Virus record (IMG/VR): IMGVR_UViG_3300042509_000399 | Location: 1 to 36,340 of that record | DNA length: 36,340 nt | Strand: one strand, 5' to 3' | Source of the DNA: a virus | Shown: piece after piece, positions 6,542 to 14,653 of the stretch | Numbering within the stretch: position 1 is the stretch's first letter | Layout of the letters: each line of letters starts with the position of its first letter | Notes under the pieces: generated by a model | What the model was told of the DNA's origin: nothing | What the model saw: only the letters and a program-made list of their open reading frames with translations | Databases searched by the model: none | Position numbers and translations under genes: made by a program

Positions 6542-7533
6542 TACCGATTCTCCTGTTGTTCAGCAACCTTTTTGGCGTAAAGTTCCAGAGGTACACCTAA
6601 ACGCTTAGCAATAGCTATCTGAGAAGCGCTTAACTTTACCTTCTTGGGCGACGTGCTACGAGTAGCCGGAGCTACAACTGTAGTCTGTTTGGCTCGGGGC
6701 GCTGCCTGTTGAGGCTGCTCCTCCGGTTCTTCCTGACTTTCTTGGCTCCCGAAGTAATCGGGGAAACTTCTTTGCATACGAGAATTGATCTTCTCGTAGT
6801 ATTCATCTGTCCCAACATAGCCCTGACCATACTGTTTGACTAGAGCGTTGTGCACGCCAAGGGCGGTAGCACTCATAATCGTGGTCTCGGGAGATGACTC
6901 ATCTCCGTACCAAGGGTTGTCCTCCAGCCACTGATTTAGCTTTTGGTCAGCCTTGGGAGCTGCCGAGTTGGGTGGACTATACTCGGGTTTTTCCTGTACT
7001 TCAATAGGTCTAAGGTTTTCAGCCTTGTCAAGCTTCAGGGTTGCCTGTGCGATCTTAGCTTGCGCTTCCGCCACAGCATCGACATCCCCGTTCTCATAGG
7101 CATCCTTGTACTGCTTCTTAGCCTGTTCAAGTTCCAGTTGAGCGGTTGACTTACCCTGCTCAATAAAAATCTTAGAGCCTTCAGAGAGTTGCTTCTGGAG
7201 AGTAAGGTTCTCTTCATAGAGCCGCTTGGCGAACTCTTCAGCAGCCTGACGTTCCCGTAGGGCTTCTTCTTTGGCTCGTCGCTCATCGTGATAGCCTTTT
7301 GTAAACTTTTTAAGGCGCTTCTGGACTTTTTCGTCATACGAAGCCAGCTCATCCTCAGTTACCTCCTCCGGTGGCTCAGCCATAGGCTTGCGACCACGAT
7401 CTTGTGGTGGAGTGTCGTCTACAACCTCAATATTGAACTCCTCGTCCGAGGAAGCCTGCTTGGGAGCAGCTTTAGCCTTCTCTTCTTTCTCGTCGGGAAA
7501 CTCAAACTCAGCTAATTCCATGTTGTTTTTCAT
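6541..7533 (-). CDS. Scaffolding protein
   Basis: 330 residues, highly charged and Gln/Glu/Lys-rich. The N-terminus is acidic (ELAEFEFPDEKEEKAKAAP). The centre is a long coiled coil (KRLKKFTKGYHDERRAKEEA through KIAQATLKLDKAENL). A W-rich patch (QWLEDNPWYG) precedes a disordered Gln/Pro region and a basic helical end (VKLSASQIAIAKRLGVPLEL). Position between portal and capsid, coiled coil and basic C-terminal helices are typical of phage scaffolds, which direct procapsid assembly through a C-terminal coat-binding domain. That C-terminus resembles the 55-residue early protein at 29690-29857. Confidence 0.8.
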   Translation of the reverse strand: MKNNMELAEFEFPDEKEEKAKAAPKQASSDEEFNIEVVDDTPPQDRGRKPMAEPPEEVTEDELASYDEKVQKRLKKFTKGYHDERRAKEEALRERQAAEEFAKRLYEENLTLQKQLSEGSKIFIEQGKSTAQLELEQAKKQYKDAYENGDVDAVAEAQAKIAQATLKLDKAENLRPIEVQEKPEYSPPNSAAPKADQKLNQWLEDNPWYGDESSPETTIMSATALGVHNALVKQYGQGYVGTDEYYEKINSRMQRSFPDYFGSQESQEEPEEQPQQAAPRAKQTTVVAPATRSTSPKKVKLSASQIAIAKRLGVPLELYAKKVAEQQENR

Positions 7534-7543
7534 TTAACTCTCC

Positions 7544-7948
7544 TTAAGCACGCGAAATACCACGCGGGTCTTGGACGACAGCCTCTACCGAGTCATCGTT
7601 GATAAGCCGGAACTCCCGCCCATGAATCTTCAGTCGGGTTCCAGTGTTGGGGCGGGCGAGGATAAAGTCACCCTTCTTGCACCAAGGACCGGTCGGAAAC
7701 TTCTTTTCATCTTTATAACAGTCAGGGCCAAGGGCAACCACGAAGAACACCGTGGACAACACCTCTTCATACCGCCGGGTCTCATCAGCCTTAATTAGGC
7801 CGCTCTCATAGGTCTCCTCAGACTCAGGTAGCGCCACAAGAACGTGATACCCAGCAGGGTCCGGCAGTTGCTTTGCTTTCTCTTCAGCCGACTTGTCCAA
7901 TACAGCAGACAGGTCTACAGCTTGTGAAAGATCAACAGCACTATTCAT
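7544..7948 (-). CDS. GroES-like co-chaperonin
   Basis: 134 residues. After a charged N-terminus come AGYHVLVALPESEETYESGL, VVALGPDCYKDEKKFPTG, KKGDFILARPNTGTRLKIHG and REFRLINDDSVEAVVQDP. This reproduces the Cpn10 order: opening strand, a mobile-loop-like ETYESGLIKADE segment, the LGP turn, KKGD and the closing strand. Phage versions (for example T4 gp31) replace GroES to help GroEL fold the capsid protein. It is longer than bacterial GroES (about 97 residues), mostly at the N-terminus. The ATG at 7948 has GGAG upstream and overlaps the preceding gene by eight bases. Confidence 0.8.
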   Translation of the reverse strand: MNSAVDLSQAVDLSAVLDKSAEEKAKQLPDPAGYHVLVALPESEETYESGLIKADETRRYEEVLSTVFFVVALGPDCYKDEKKFPTGPWCKKGDFILARPNTGTRLKIHGREFRLINDDSVEAVVQDPRGISRA

Positions 7949-8138
7949 CAGATTTCTCCAGTCGTTGCACGAGGTCATCTAGGATTTCCGTAGCCATTGC
8001 CAGACCCCGGATCACTCCGGCTACGTGTTTGTACTCTTCCAAACTGACTGCTTTGCCAGTTGCAAGGAACTCAACTCTGCTCTGCTGCTCTTCGGTAAAC
8101 TTAGTTTTTAAGTACCCAAGGACGGTTCCATCGTTCAT
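7941..8138 (-). CDS. Small acidic head-operon protein
   Basis: 65 residues: MNDGTVLGYLKTKFTEEQQS, then an all-helical remainder (AVSLEEYKHVAGVIRGLAMA and ILDDLVQRLEKSDE). Such small helical proteins directly after portal genes are common, and I cannot assign a function. GAAGGAG precedes the ATG, which overlaps the portal stop as ATGA, and the end overlaps the co-chaperonin start. The coupling suggests stoichiometric expression with the portal and chaperonin. Confidence 0.7.
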   Translation of the reverse strand: MNDGTVLGYLKTKFTEEQQSRVEFLATGKAVSLEEYKHVAGVIRGLAMATEILDDLVQRLEKSDE

Positions 8139-10621
8139 CTAGTCTCCTTCTTAGGTGACTGGTTAGGCTGTGGTCGTTGCGCACGTGCGGTTTCCTGACG
8201 TTGTTTAGCGCCTTGCAGACCAAGCTTGACCCCTTCAACCTCCATCCGCGCCCTAAGCTCGCTCTGCGCATGGGTGGTCTTAGCACCAACTTGCAACCCT
8301 GCGATCTTCTCTTGAGCTGCGATGCGAGCCTGCTCGACTTGTAGCTGCTGCTGTTTAAGCTGCGCATCGACACGGTCTTTGTCCACCTTCCGCTGGATTT
8401 CCTGTTGCTTGAGCTGAAGCTCCTGCATCTGCATTTGCACGATGGGGTCTTGTGCGGCTTGCTGAGCTTGCTCTTGTGCAGCTTGCTGCTGGTTCATCAT
8501 CAACAGGCGTTGTGCAGCTTGCGCTGACATCTGAGCGACTTGTGCTGCAACCTCTGGAGGCATCTGCTTGTTCTGCTCCTCGGTCGGTAGCGTGACACCA
8601 AGTATCCGCTCGATCTCTTTGCGGTACTGGAAGCCTAAGTGCTCGTTGATATGGGCCATAGCTGCGGCTTGTACCGCTCCTGCCATAGGATTACTCTGCA
8701 TCATCTGTTGAAGCTTAGGGTCTTGCATCGCTGCCATGTGCACAGCGATATGCGCCTCGTGATCCTGCTCGATGAATGCTTTGATGGGTTTGCCCATCAG
8801 CACGTTCTGGTTCTCCTGCACCGGGTCGGTTGGAACAGCGTCGTCCTCGACCGGCACCAGCTTGGCTGCGTTCTTAATGCCCAACACCTCGATCATCTGA
8901 CGATGCAACAGCGGCAGGTCGTACAACTGTGGAGCCTGTTGTGCCAGTTGGATCACAGCCTGATACTGCGTGATCTTCTGAGCCATCGTCGCAGCGTTTG
9001 GATCACTGACCGGGATGATGTCCACTTGGTCGTAGTCAGACTGCTTGACCTGACGATCTCCGTCTACTGGTGTGTAGCTGTACTCTTCTGGCGTGTAGTC
9101 ACGGATGATGGCCTTCAAGAGCTTGAACTCACCACGCATCGCATAGTGCAGGCGAGCCTGAACAGCGGTTGAGATTTTGAGTGTGCGCTCAAGGATTGCC
9201 AATGTTGTGCCTACCGGTGCCTGCGTAGACATATCCGACACATTAATATCACCAGCAGAGGCGAAGCTGCGACCCTCTTGGATGATCTGATTAAGCAGTT
9301 GGAACAGTGTCTGGCTTGGCTCTTTATATGGCAGCGGCAGGATGTTGTCGCGTATGGTGCCTGACGCCACATCCACATCTCTAAACTCACCCGGAGCAAT
9401 CGGCGTGTCATCACCTTTGATGCGCAAGCCTTTACTCTTCATACCACCCGGCAGGTTAGACAGCGTACCCGCGTCTACCAGTTGCCGCATGATTGACGTA
9501 GCAGCCTTAGCGTAACCACCGATCAAGTGAATGAACCCAAAGCCATAGAACCCAAACCCCGGCACATACACATAGTGCACGAAGTGGTTCCGTTTTAGCT
9601 TGAGTGTGTCGTCCTCGTACCAGTTGCGTCTGATAGCAAGCACGGTACCCGTGCCCTTCTCAATAGTCACAACGTAAGGCAACGCTATACCTGTCGGCTC
9701 ACCCTTCTTATCTACATCTTCAAAGCCCGGCAGATCAAGCTCGACGTGCATCTCAAGGATGCGGAACCTGTCGTCCATACTGCCTGTGTAGCCCTGATCC
9801 TTCTCCTTCTCTTTCTCGATGTCGTCTAAGACGTTCTGCGGCTCACCGAGTTCAACATCTCTATAAAACCCCGCTACCTGTAGCTTGCGCACTTCGTTAG
9901 GAGTCTTACGCATTACATGAGTCACACGCTCTGCTGTCTCCAGACTAGATGCGCCATACGGCACAATCATGTCTTCAGCGGGCACGAACATCGATACTTG
10001 TCGTCCAAGCGCCGGATCGTAGTAGACCTTCTTGAACGCCGAACCTGCCAGAGGCAAAGCAAACAACATCTTCTCGTGCTCGGGGCGATACTCAACCATC
10101 TCTTCAGTCAGACGGTAGTTCATATCCTCGCGCACGCGTGTCGCTGCGTCTTCCTTCATCTTGTCGATAGCGCCGACAATCTGCGTCTTAACCGGGCCCA
10201 TCGCTGGGAACGTCTCAACGATTGCTTCTGATTGGAACCGCACAACTGCTTCAGTTAGCATCGGATGGAACACACCGCACGCACCAGACCACGGCTCGCT
10301 GCGCTCTTCCACTTTCAAACCAAGCAGTTTGATGCCTTTGACGTACGCATCAACCCAGTCTTTGCGAGAGTCTTGGTCAGCAGTAAAGTCACCAATTAAT
10401 TCGTCGCCCAAGCTTTGCAACGCACCGTCATCTATAAAGTCAGCGAGGTTTGCATCAAAATCTTCTGCGGTAGGCTCGCTCTTCTCGATCTCTATCTCAA
10501 CACCATCCATGCCGATACGTACGGCCTCTGGGTCTTCGATCTCAATTTCCAAGTCCGGCTCCGCCGCAGCTGCGTCGGCTATACCGAGAGGCGCTGCATA
10601 CAGTCCTTTATCAATTGCCAT
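8135..10621 (-). CDS. Portal protein (P22-like)
   Basis: 828 residues. It forms the dodecameric ring at one capsid vertex through which DNA enters and leaves. After an acidic N-terminus (DLEIEIEDPEAVRIGMDG) come SRKDWVDAYVKGIKLLGL, EPWSGACGVFHPMLTEAVVR, FKKVYYDP, PGFGFYGFGFIHLIGGYAKA and INVSDMSTQAPVGTTLAILE, all typical of P22-type portals. The last ~150 residues are a Gln-rich coiled coil (QQQAAQEQAQQAAQD; LKQQQLQVEQARIAAQEK), which fits the long C-terminal barrel of P22 portals. It lies after TerL and the cupin gene, as expected in a head module. Confidence 0.9.
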   Translation of the reverse strand: MAIDKGLYAAPLGIADAAAAEPDLEIEIEDPEAVRIGMDGVEIEIEKSEPTAEDFDANLADFIDDGALQSLGDELIGDFTADQDSRKDWVDAYVKGIKLLGLKVEERSEPWSGACGVFHPMLTEAVVRFQSEAIVETFPAMGPVKTQIVGAIDKMKEDAATRVREDMNYRLTEEMVEYRPEHEKMLFALPLAGSAFKKVYYDPALGRQVSMFVPAEDMIVPYGASSLETAERVTHVMRKTPNEVRKLQVAGFYRDVELGEPQNVLDDIEKEKEKDQGYTGSMDDRFRILEMHVELDLPGFEDVDKKGEPTGIALPYVVTIEKGTGTVLAIRRNWYEDDTLKLKRNHFVHYVYVPGFGFYGFGFIHLIGGYAKAATSIMRQLVDAGTLSNLPGGMKSKGLRIKGDDTPIAPGEFRDVDVASGTIRDNILPLPYKEPSQTLFQLLNQIIQEGRSFASAGDINVSDMSTQAPVGTTLAILERTLKISTAVQARLHYAMRGEFKLLKAIIRDYTPEEYSYTPVDGDRQVKQSDYDQVDIIPVSDPNAATMAQKITQYQAVIQLAQQAPQLYDLPLLHRQMIEVLGIKNAAKLVPVEDDAVPTDPVQENQNVLMGKPIKAFIEQDHEAHIAVHMAAMQDPKLQQMMQSNPMAGAVQAAAMAHINEHLGFQYRKEIERILGVTLPTEEQNKQMPPEVAAQVAQMSAQAAQRLLMMNQQQAAQEQAQQAAQDPIVQMQMQELQLKQQEIQRKVDKDRVDAQLKQQQLQVEQARIAAQEKIAGLQVGAKTTHAQSELRARMEVEGVKLGLQGAKQRQETARAQRPQPNQSPKKETR

Positions 10622-10623
10622 GA

Positions 10624-11073
10624 TTATTCCTTAAGTAAAGAAGCCGCCCCAAACCTGTTGTTGCTTGCGTCATGCCAGTCATCACCTACCGTAGTAGGCT
10701 CTTTGCCGTTAAGCCATTTCTGCACTGACAAGAACGACCCGCCACGTGGCCCAAACAGACCGCCGTGCCAACAGTTGGGTTTAACTCTGATGTACGTACC
10801 TAATGCTTCGGGCGCGAACATCTCTCCATCAAACCTAAAATTTATATCCCCGCCTAAGTAGACCTCATAGCTATCCACGTTGGGGTGAATGTGATCGTCA
10901 ATCGTAGAGTTAGGCGGCATGATGAACAGCTGCACTTGATAAGGCCCCTGTCTGTACAACACCAAGCCGTAGATGACACCAGCCTGCGTGATCGCGTTGT
11001 TCTGCGGCACGTTGATAGGCCGATTCATCAACCACCACTCTAAAAACTGCGCAAGATCGTCAAATTCACTCAT
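10624..11073 (-). CDS. Cupin-fold protein of the head operon
   Basis: 149 residues. HIHPNVDSYEVYLGGDINFR (from about residue 61) contains cupin motif 1-like metal ligands (H.H and a later E). GTYIRVKPNCWHGGLFGPRG supplies a motif 2-like P..WH. Phage-borne cupins of this type have no established function; a sugar- or metal-binding structural or assembly role is possible. It is inserted between TerL, whose stop it overlaps (ATG 11073, TerL ends 11070), and portal, only two bases away. The tight fit argues for a maintained role rather than a random insertion. Confidence 0.7.
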   Translation of the reverse strand: MSEFDDLAQFLEWWLMNRPINVPQNNAITQAGVIYGLVLYRQGPYQVQLFIMPPNSTIDDHIHPNVDSYEVYLGGDINFRFDGEMFAPEALGTYIRVKPNCWHGGLFGPRGGSFLSVQKWLNGKEPTTVGDDWHDASNNRFGAASLLKE

Positions 11074-12599
11074 ACGTTGTAATAGCCCGCATTACGCTGG
11101 GACTTGAACCATTTAATCTCTTCCGGCTCGTCGCTGGGTAGACGGATAAAACCCCCAGCACGGAAACGCATTAATGCAAGTGTCGTCGCATCGACCAAGT
11201 CATCGTGCTCACCACTGGGGAAGCTTGCGATCTCATCGACCAACTCTTCAGCCCAGCGAGTCTGTGGCACCCAGACCTTGCCAGAGGCAATGATGTCCGA
11301 CACCGAGTTCAACCTAGTAATCTTGTCGTTCCCCTTTGACGGGGTGTACTCCTGCACGGGTATGCCCATCGCCCTGAACTCATATATAAGAGGGGCCCCG
11401 GTTGCTTTTTTCTCGATCATCACGCTATCCGGCTCCCACTCTTGGTAGTGCCGGAACGCGGTCTCCTTCAACTCAATCCACTGCATCCGCTCCCTGAACG
11501 CATTGAGCAGAATAATGTTAGGTAGCCCGTGATCCTCGTCGTTGTACCAGACACCCCACGTCGTACAGGCTGAAAAGTCAGCGCGGCTGTTCTTCTCGAA
11601 CGCCGTATCCCACGTCTGCAAGATGTAGTCGCACGGGGGCGGGCGGTCTTCTTCCCATATCTTCCACCACTCCCGCTTGATGATCGCCGCACTGTCCGAA
11701 GTCGGCTGCTGCATGTACTGCGCTTGCCATTTAAGGTTCGGCAGTTCAGTTCTCAGCGCCTCTAGCTCGCTCAGCGACCAAAACTCAGGCCAAAGTGGAT
11801 TACCAGATGGCAGGATAGCTGGAAACTCAATAACTTCCCACTCATCCCCGCCTCTTTGTGCACTCGACTTAACTACTTGCCCAGTAAGATCGCGCATAGA
11901 CCAGCGCGTCATCACAATAATGATCGACCCACCCGGCTGGAGACGCTGACGCGGACCGGATGTGTACCACTCATACACCTTGTCGTAGATGTCGGGGTTC
12001 ACTTGGGCGAGCGCCGCCTCCTGTTCAGAGTGCGGGTCATCAATTATTAGTAGATCAGCACCCTTACCAGTCACGGCACCGCCCACACCGATAGCGAAGT
12101 AGTCGCCGCCCTTACTTGTGTTCCATCGACCCGCCGCTTTTGAGTCCGCAGACAGGGAAAGATTAGGGAAAATGTTGCGGTAGACCTCAGAATCGACCAA
12201 ATTTCGGACTTTTCGACCGAAACCCACCGACAATTCAGCTGTGTGGGCCGTCTGAATCACTTTTTTGTGAGGAAACTTGCCCAAAAACCATGCTGGCAGC
12301 AAGTATGAGGCGAATTCGGACTTCGTGTGCCGTGGTGGCATGTTGATGATGAGTCGTTTGCACTCCCCACGAGCCACCCTTTCAAACGCATCAGCCATTC
12401 TCGCATGGTGCCGCCCCCCAATAAACGTAGGCCACACCGCTTCGACGAACTTTAGGAACTTATCACGCTGTAGCTCCTTAGCCTTCATCGTCTCCAGCGT
12501 GTCCAACTCGAACAAGACCTGCCGCATCTCCTGTTCAGAGAGCTTTGGCAGCACTTTCAGCAAGTCAAGCAGAGCTACATTGTCAGTTTGGAGGCTCAT
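11070..12599 (-). CDS. terL: Terminase large subunit
   Basis: 509 residues. This is the DNA-packaging ATPase/nuclease. The ATPase half has a variant P-loop MPPRHTKSEF (about residues 87-96) and Walker B LLIIDDPHSE (183-192), followed by MTRWS. The nuclease half has QTWDTAFEKN with DFSACTTWGV, MIEKKATG, and a terminal GEHDDLVDATTLAL block supplying acidic residues. These features match phage TerL proteins with a C-terminal RNase H-like domain. I chose the ATG at 12599, preceded by a GAGGGGG site; upstream in-frame codons lie inside TerS. The 17-base overlap with TerS indicates coupling. Confidence 0.92.
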   Translation of the reverse strand: MSLQTDNVALLDLLKVLPKLSEQEMRQVLFELDTLETMKAKELQRDKFLKFVEAVWPTFIGGRHHARMADAFERVARGECKRLIINMPPRHTKSEFASYLLPAWFLGKFPHKKVIQTAHTAELSVGFGRKVRNLVDSEVYRNIFPNLSLSADSKAAGRWNTSKGGDYFAIGVGGAVTGKGADLLIIDDPHSEQEAALAQVNPDIYDKVYEWYTSGPRQRLQPGGSIIIVMTRWSMRDLTGQVVKSSAQRGGDEWEVIEFPAILPSGNPLWPEFWSLSELEALRTELPNLKWQAQYMQQPTSDSAAIIKREWWKIWEEDRPPPCDYILQTWDTAFEKNSRADFSACTTWGVWYNDEDHGLPNIILLNAFRERMQWIELKETAFRHYQEWEPDSVMIEKKATGAPLIYEFRAMGIPVQEYTPSKGNDKITRLNSVSDIIASGKVWVPQTRWAEELVDEIASFPSGEHDDLVDATTLALMRFRAGGFIRLPSDEPEEIKWFKSQRNAGYYNV

Positions 12600-13251
12600 C
12601 GTCCCCCTCGTCTGACTCCTCAACCTGCTCTTCTTCTGTTTCCTCGACCGGGTCGAGCGCCTCATTCACGATTTTCCGGCTGCGCACGTCCCCATCCAGC
12701 TCAATTACACCTAACTCAGTATCCAGAGTGTCTGTTAGGGGGACCACGTCAACCACGTCACTATTAAGTAAGCGCTTGATACGCTCCTTAATTGCAGCTT
12801 CTAAAGTATCTGAGTTCTTGTGAGTAACCGTTATCTCGCTGCGCTCGGTGAAGAGGCCCACATCGCTGTGCTTGCCTAGCAACTCTAGGGCTTTTAGCTC
12901 ATACCGGGGGTCGCCGCAGTTCGCGATTTCCATCAGTTTTGCCGTAATAGCACTGCGCACCTCGTGCACATCGGTAGCTACCTGATTGGCGTACGACTTC
13001 AAAAACATAGCCGCCGCGCTTGCGGTACTGGGATCGCGGAGAGCGACGCTTGCCTTCTTGCGGTTGCGGGACTCAGTCAGCTCCTTGACCTTATCTAGGT
13101 CTTCCGGGCTCAAGTCGATGGTGGCACCTAGCTCTTGCAGTACATCCGCCGTATTTGCGGCAATAGCTAACTCATCGTGAAAAGTCTTAGGCTTCTCATC
13201 GCTAGTGTCGTACGGGAGAGGGAACTCCGCTGTCGGCTCCACTTTAATCAT
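12583..13251 (-). CDS. terS: Terminase small subunit
   Basis: 222 residues. The centre, KLMEIANCGDPRYELKALEL followed by LGKHSDVGLFTERSEITV, matches phage small-terminase proteins, and the C-terminal third is very acidic (EALDPVEETEEEQVEESDEG). TerS recognises the packaging site and loads TerL. It is the first gene of the leftward late operon; an extended -10 promoter lies 30-58 bases upstream. A ribosome site is weak (GTGGTG). I see no obvious helix-turn-helix, so the assignment rests on this pattern and on its position beside TerL. Confidence 0.8.
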   Translation of the reverse strand: MIKVEPTAEFPLPYDTSDEKPKTFHDELAIAANTADVLQELGATIDLSPEDLDKVKELTESRNRKKASVALRDPSTASAAAMFLKSYANQVATDVHEVRSAITAKLMEIANCGDPRYELKALELLGKHSDVGLFTERSEITVTHKNSDTLEAAIKERIKRLLNSDVVDVVPLTDTLDTELGVIELDGDVRSRKIVNEALDPVEETEEEQVEESDEGDDEPPN

Positions 13252-13280
13252 TTAGCACCACGTTTGTGGGTATGGGCGGG

Positions 13281-13309
13281 GTTATATCAGTGTAGTGCCG
13301 TTTTGTAAA
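13281..13309 (-). promoter_or_regulatory. Leftward late promoter, extended -10
   Basis: On the minus strand TTTACA (13309-13304), a 17-base spacer and TATAAC (13286-13281), with TGA directly before the -10 hexamer. Both hexamers match five of six consensus bases. The expected transcript start near 13274 leaves a short leader before TerS at 13251. Confidence 0.6.
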
Positions 13310-13529
13310 GGAGGTCTAGGTACCATTGACGGGGGGTGTTTGCAGAGTAAAGCGCAGATGTGTTGTGGATATTTTAGTAGGGGGTGGGGGTACTACTTAG
13401 TCTATCCTTGACGTACCTTGTTATTTTAACAAGAAGCAGCACCCCCTGTAGCTAGTCTAACGTAAAACGCGGTATCGACTGTGCAGATTAGTGTGTAGTA
13501 GCTGGCGTCGGAGTCCCGTTTTGCCGTTT

Positions 13530-13554
13530 GGGGGGTGGGGTAGTGGGTGGGGGG
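13530..13554 (+). other. G-quadruplex-capable G-tract cluster
   Basis: G6-T-G4-TAGT-G3-T-G6: four runs of at least three G with loops of one, four and one bases, which satisfies the usual G4 folding pattern. It lies 15 bases before a copy of the 13-bp palindrome. Confidence 0.6.
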
Positions 13555-13568
13555 TTATCAAATTGATA

Positions 13569-13581
13569 CTAACATTGTTAG
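13569..13581 (-). repeat. 13-bp palindrome site 1 (intergenic)
   Basis: CTAACATTGTTAG, exact, in the divergent region upstream of the gene at 13703. Confidence 0.9.
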
Positions 13582-13702
13582 ATTTCATTCTGTTTACCGT
13601 ATTTGAAGGGTTTTGATTATTTTGTAGTACATTTAACTCGTCGCAGGAAACAAGCCGCGACAATAACCCTAAGTAGTCCAACCTAGTAGAAAAGGAAATA
13701 TC

Positions 13703-14242
13703 ATGGAAAACAAAGTAACCTCCCCCGCCCCTGCTGCGTTGCCTTTGTCGGTCATTGAGGCGCGCAACGAAGTAGTCAAAGCTGAGACCGGTAGCTACGG
13801 CGCGAAGCGGAAGTACGCAGGTGAGCTCAACAATATGATGTCCGCCGCTTGGTATCACAAAGATTCGGAAAAATCGCCGCTGATCGAATCTGAACGTCAA
13901 AACCTAATGGCTGCGTTGAAAGCTGTAAACCACAGCAACCCGCATAAGATTTGGGCGGACGTGAAGGGTTACGCGCTGCAAGATGCTCAAGAGCGCGGAT
14001 TGTTTGGCGAGACTAAGCCGGAACCGGTACAAGCGGGTGAAGGCGAATCGACGGGCAACGCTAATATCAACGCGCCCCGCCCGCTGCAATTACGCCTAGT
14101 CGAGGAGTTGACCGCGCTCTACAAGGTTTGCGAAAAAGAGAAGGCGTTCTTGACAGATAAGCAACGCAGCGCATCCTTGCACATTACTAAGGCGCTGGAA
14201 TCCCTCGGCGTACAAGTAGGCATGATCAAGGTAGGTAAGTAA
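13703..14242 (+). CDS. Unknown early protein, first gene of rightward arm
   Basis: 179 residues beginning MENKVTSPAPAALPLSVIEA. It is soluble and mostly helical, with a central linker rich in Gly, Glu and Asn (EPVQAGEGESTGNANINAP) separating two helical parts, the second being LRLVEELTALYKVCEKEKAF and SASLHITKALESLGVQVGMI. AAAAGGAAATATC precedes the ATG. I do not recognise a family. It stands alone, with its own hairpin after the stop, close to a palindrome site upstream, so it may be expressed separately from the 15.2-kb operon. Confidence 0.75.
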   Translation: MENKVTSPAPAALPLSVIEARNEVVKAETGSYGAKRKYAGELNNMMSAAWYHKDSEKSPLIESERQNLMAALKAVNHSNPHKIWADVKGYALQDAQERGLFGETKPEPVQAGEGESTGNANINAPRPLQLRLVEELTALYKVCEKEKAFLTDKQRSASLHITKALESLGVQVGMIKVGK

Positions 14243-14250
14243 TCCTAACT

Positions 14251-14268
14251 GCCCCGCTTCGGCGGGGC
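14251..14268 (+). other. UUCG-loop hairpin after early gene
   Basis: GCCCCGC-TTCG-GCGGGGC is a perfect seven-base stem with a stable UUCG tetraloop, nine bases after the stop at 14242. It lacks a T-run, so it may protect the mRNA 3' end or pause polymerase rather than terminate transcription. Confidence 0.6.
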
Positions 14269-14276
14269 ATCAAAAC

Positions 14277-14289
14277 CTAACATTGTGAG
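14277..14289 (-). repeat. 13-bp palindrome site 2 (one mismatch)
   Basis: CTAACATTGTGAG, one change from consensus; its GTGAGG end also serves as the likely ribosome site of the gene starting at 14296. Confidence 0.75.
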
Positions 14290-14295
14290 GTTGAT

Positions 14296-14460
14296 ATGAA
14301 TGATAATATCTTTGCAATACTCGCCGCGATCATTGGCACAACGCTAACCTGCGTCGCCCTCGATAAGTTAGTACCGGAAGGAATGTGGCTTTACCTGATC
14401 GCCTTAGTAGCAGGAACTCAGATAACGATGATGAGCATACGCGCAGTAATCAAACAGTGA
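14296..14460 (+). CDS. Small membrane protein (54 residues)
   Basis: Translates as MNDNIFAILAAIIGTTLTCV, then ALDKLVPEGMWLYLIALVAG and a short basic end. There are two hydrophobic segments, about residues 5-21 and 30-41, separated by a charged turn, which predicts an inner-membrane hairpin protein. TGAGG at 14286-14290 is its ribosome site. A strong terminator follows 20 bases after the stop. The function is unknown; small phage membrane proteins at this position can act in superinfection exclusion or host takeover, but nothing here proves that. Confidence 0.65.
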   Translation: MNDNIFAILAAIIGTTLTCVALDKLVPEGMWLYLIALVAGTQITMMSIRAVIKQ

Positions 14461-14480
14461 AGCCCGCCCCTCGAAACAAA

Positions 14481-14502
14481 GCCCGCGAAAGCGGGCTTTT
14501 TT
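14481..14502 (+). terminator. Rho-independent terminator
   Basis: GCCCGC-GAAA-GCGGGC stem-loop with a GAAA tetraloop followed by TTTTTT. It ends transcription from the 13703 and 14296 genes and isolates them from the 15.2-kb operon. Confidence 0.9.
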
Positions 14503-14520
14503 ATTGTCGTTTACTTAGAC

Positions 14521-14533
14521 CTAACAATGTTAG
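14521..14533 (+). repeat. 13-bp palindrome site 3 (intergenic)
   Basis: CTAACAATGTTAG, exact, 18 bases after the terminator T-run. Confidence 0.9.
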
Positions 14534-14565
14534 TTTAATGACATCGACTGTTAAGGTTTTCTTGG

Positions 14566-14594
14566 TGATAGTTCTCGGGGTCGCTCGGCGGCGT
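14566..14594 (+). repeat. 29-bp direct repeat, copy 1
   Basis: Begins TGATAGTTCTCGGGG and ends CTCGGCGGCGT. It matches 14654-14682 with a single mismatch (C versus T at the ninth base). The copies are 88 bases apart and flank the inverted repeat at 14600-14621. Confidence 0.85.
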
Positions 14595-14599
14595 TACCT

Positions 14600-14621
14600 G
14601 TTATGCTGCGTGCAGCATAAC
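14600..14621. repeat. 22-bp inverted repeat
   Basis: GTTATGCTGC and GCAGCATAAC are perfect ten-base arms separated by GT. The two-base centre favours a protein-bound DNA site, or a cruciform, over an RNA hairpin. No T-run follows. It sits between the two 29-bp direct repeats. Confidence 0.85.
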
Positions 14622-14653
14622 ACCCAGAGTTTCGCTTGTCAAGCCCTAGTTGA

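Larger units (their letters stand above)
13252..13702. other. Divergent intergenic regulatory region
   Basis: 451 bases separate the leftward late operon from the rightward arm. They hold the leftward promoter (13281-13309), G-tracts at 13331-13336 and 13380-13390, the 13530-13554 G-rich block and one copy of the 13-bp palindrome (13569-13581). I see no convincing gene or rightward sigma70 promoter, though the gene at 13703 must be transcribed from somewhere here. Confidence 0.6.

Noticed and set aside
13457-13900. 147-residue leftward frame covering the divergent region
   Set aside because: It overlaps the 13703 gene in antisense and the G-tracts; there is no start signal and the composition is unlike neighbouring proteins.
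14251-14268. UUCG hairpin as a rho-independent terminator
   Set aside because: No T-run follows it, and a proper terminator lies downstream at 14481-14502; listed only as a hairpin.
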